Made by a program: the position numbers and the translations under genes. From Candidatus Falkowiibacteriota bacterium (GTDB lineage Bacteria; Patescibacteriota; Patescibacteriia; Patescibacteriales; UBA12075), in contig QMNH01000063.1 in NCBI GenBank assembly GCA_003647675.1, positions 1 through 5,963 of the forward strand: 5,963 nucleotides of DNA, in the 5' to 3' direction. Shown one piece after another: positions 5,400 through 5,963 of this stretch. A model generated the notes under the pieces. That model did no database searches, was not told where the DNA came from, and worked only from the letters and a program-made list of their open reading frames with translations. The stretch's first letter is position 1; each line of letters begins with the position of its first letter.

Positions 5400-5831
5400 A
5401 TGTTTATCGGGGAATACAAACACAATCTTGATAATAAAGGCAGATTAGCCGTGCCAGCGAAATTTCGCAATATGTTAAAAGATGGCGCGGTTGTGACCAG
5501 AGGATTGGATAACTGCCTGTTTTTATATTCAAAACAGCAATGGAAAAAAATTGCCCAAAAATTCGCGAGCTTGCCAATTAGCCAGAGCAAGGCTCGGGCA
5601 TTTTCGCGTTTAATGCTTGCTGGGGCTATGGAAGTTGGCTTTGACAGCCAGGGACGTATTATTTTACCCGGGTATTTGCGGGAATTTGCCGGATTAAAAA
5701 AGAAAACGATAATAGCCGGCCTATATGACCGCCTTGAAATATGGGATGAAATTTCTTGGGATAAATATAAGCAGAGCACTGAAAAAGAAAGCAGTAATAT
5801 TGCCGAAACTCTTGGCGAACTGGGCGTATAA
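5400..5831 (+). CDS. mraZ: MraZ, transcriptional regulator of the division and cell wall gene cluster
   Basis: MraZ is a nucleoid-associated DNA-binding protein made of two AbrB-like (SpoVT-AbrB/MraZ) half-domains. It forms ring-shaped oligomers and represses its own dcw promoter. Both half-domains are present: MFIGEYKHNLDNKGRLAVPA at the start, with the DNKGR motif at 11-15, and a second DSQGR at 82-86 within AMEVGFDSQGRIILPGYL. LEIWDEISWDKY follows near 112-123, as usual in the family. The length of 143 residues is standard and nothing key is missing. An in-frame TAA at 5388-5390 leaves this ATG as the only start; no Shine-Dalgarno sequence is seen. A matching operator lies far upstream at 4901-4925, behind a long structured leader, so self-repression is likely but the distance is unusual. 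The next gene, 41 bases downstream, begins with a signal peptide and is not recognisable as rsmH. Confidence 0.95.
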   Translation: MFIGEYKHNLDNKGRLAVPAKFRNMLKDGAVVTRGLDNCLFLYSKQQWKKIAQKFASLPISQSKARAFSRLMLAGAMEVGFDSQGRIILPGYLREFAGLKKKTIIAGLYDRLEIWDEISWDKYKQSTEKESSNIAETLGELGV

Positions 5832-5872
5832 GCCGGTATTAGTAATAAATTTTTAAAATTTAAATAAAAGAC

Positions 5873-5963
5873 ATGAAGCTTCTTAAAAATACATTATTTA
5901 TTTTTTTAATTTTATTATTTTGTTTTGTGTTTTCCGCCAACAATAGCGGTAAAGCTGAAGCAG
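5873..5963 (+). CDS. N-terminus of an exported protein (partial, runs off the window)
   Basis: The ATG at 5873 opens a frame to the window end, giving 30 residues. They have the form of a Sec signal peptide: MKLLKN, a hydrophobic core TLFIFLILLFCFVFS (7-21), then a polar stretch ending GKAEA, with a probable signal peptidase I site after AEA at 28-30. The C at 17 is preceded by LLF, which does not make a proper lipobox. The gene starts 41 bases after mraZ with no terminator between, so it is probably cotranscribed. rsmH normally occupies this place, and RsmH has no signal peptide. FtsL, another dcw product with an N-terminal hydrophobic segment, is possible but the AEA site argues for cleavage. 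Function is unknown. Confidence 0.7.
   Translation, partial: MKLLKNTLFIFLILLFCFVFSANNSGKAEA

Noticed and set aside
5353..5448. 31-codon + strand frame overlapping the start of mraZ out of frame
   Set aside because: It begins in the hairpin at 5355-5377 and runs into mraZ; its translation has no recognisable feature, and mraZ explains the overlapped part.
5387..5779. Open frame of 130 codons on the - strand
   Set aside because: It lies almost entirely antisense to the well-supported mraZ gene and its translation shows no recognisable domain, so it is a shadow frame.
442..5831. Alternative genetic code with TGA as glycine, as in some Patescibacteria
   Set aside because: The genes contain no in-frame TGA and use ordinary GGN glycine codons throughout; they end in TAA or TAG, so nothing calls for recoding.

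Overview
The window looks like part of a Patescibacteria (Candidate Phyla Radiation) chromosome, probably from the Parcubacteria side. This is an inference from gene content, not a measured placement. The pointers are an AT-rich background with very AT-rich spacers, no clear Shine-Dalgarno sequence before any start, secreted proteins built from TIG/IPT-type beta-sandwich domains, a very short TsaB, and an mraZ gene followed by an exported protein. All genes are on the + strand. The closed genes end in TAA or TAG and read with the standard code.

Positions 1-334 hold the 3' end of a secreted TIG-like protein and its intrinsic terminator. Positions 361-4214 form a two-gene unit. It has its own promoter, an 838-residue secreted protein (signal peptide, CBM4/9-like module, about six TIG-like domains), a GT4-family glycosyltransferase 46 bases downstream, and a terminator. 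Together these suggest cell-surface assembly: one exported carbohydrate-binding adhesin-like protein and one cytoplasmic sugar transferase.

Positions 4215-4820 carry a compact TsaB, the partner of TsaD in tRNA t6A synthesis, with a possible weak promoter before it and a strong hairpin terminator after it.

Positions 4862-5831 are the start of a division and cell wall (dcw) type transcription unit. A near-consensus sigma70 promoter is followed at once by three TGGTG repeats with a 10-base period, which fits the operator of MraZ. The mraZ gene itself begins only at 5400. The roughly 500 bases between are an unusual non-coding stretch with a chain of hairpins, including a duplicated GC-rich palindromic unit whose second copy carries a 30-base insert that can itself form a hairpin. 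This leader is the most interesting part of the window. It could be a structured 5' UTR, a small RNA, or dispersed repeats inserted between an autoregulated promoter and its gene. The window ends 91 bases into a signal-peptide-bearing gene, at the place where rsmH usually follows mraZ.
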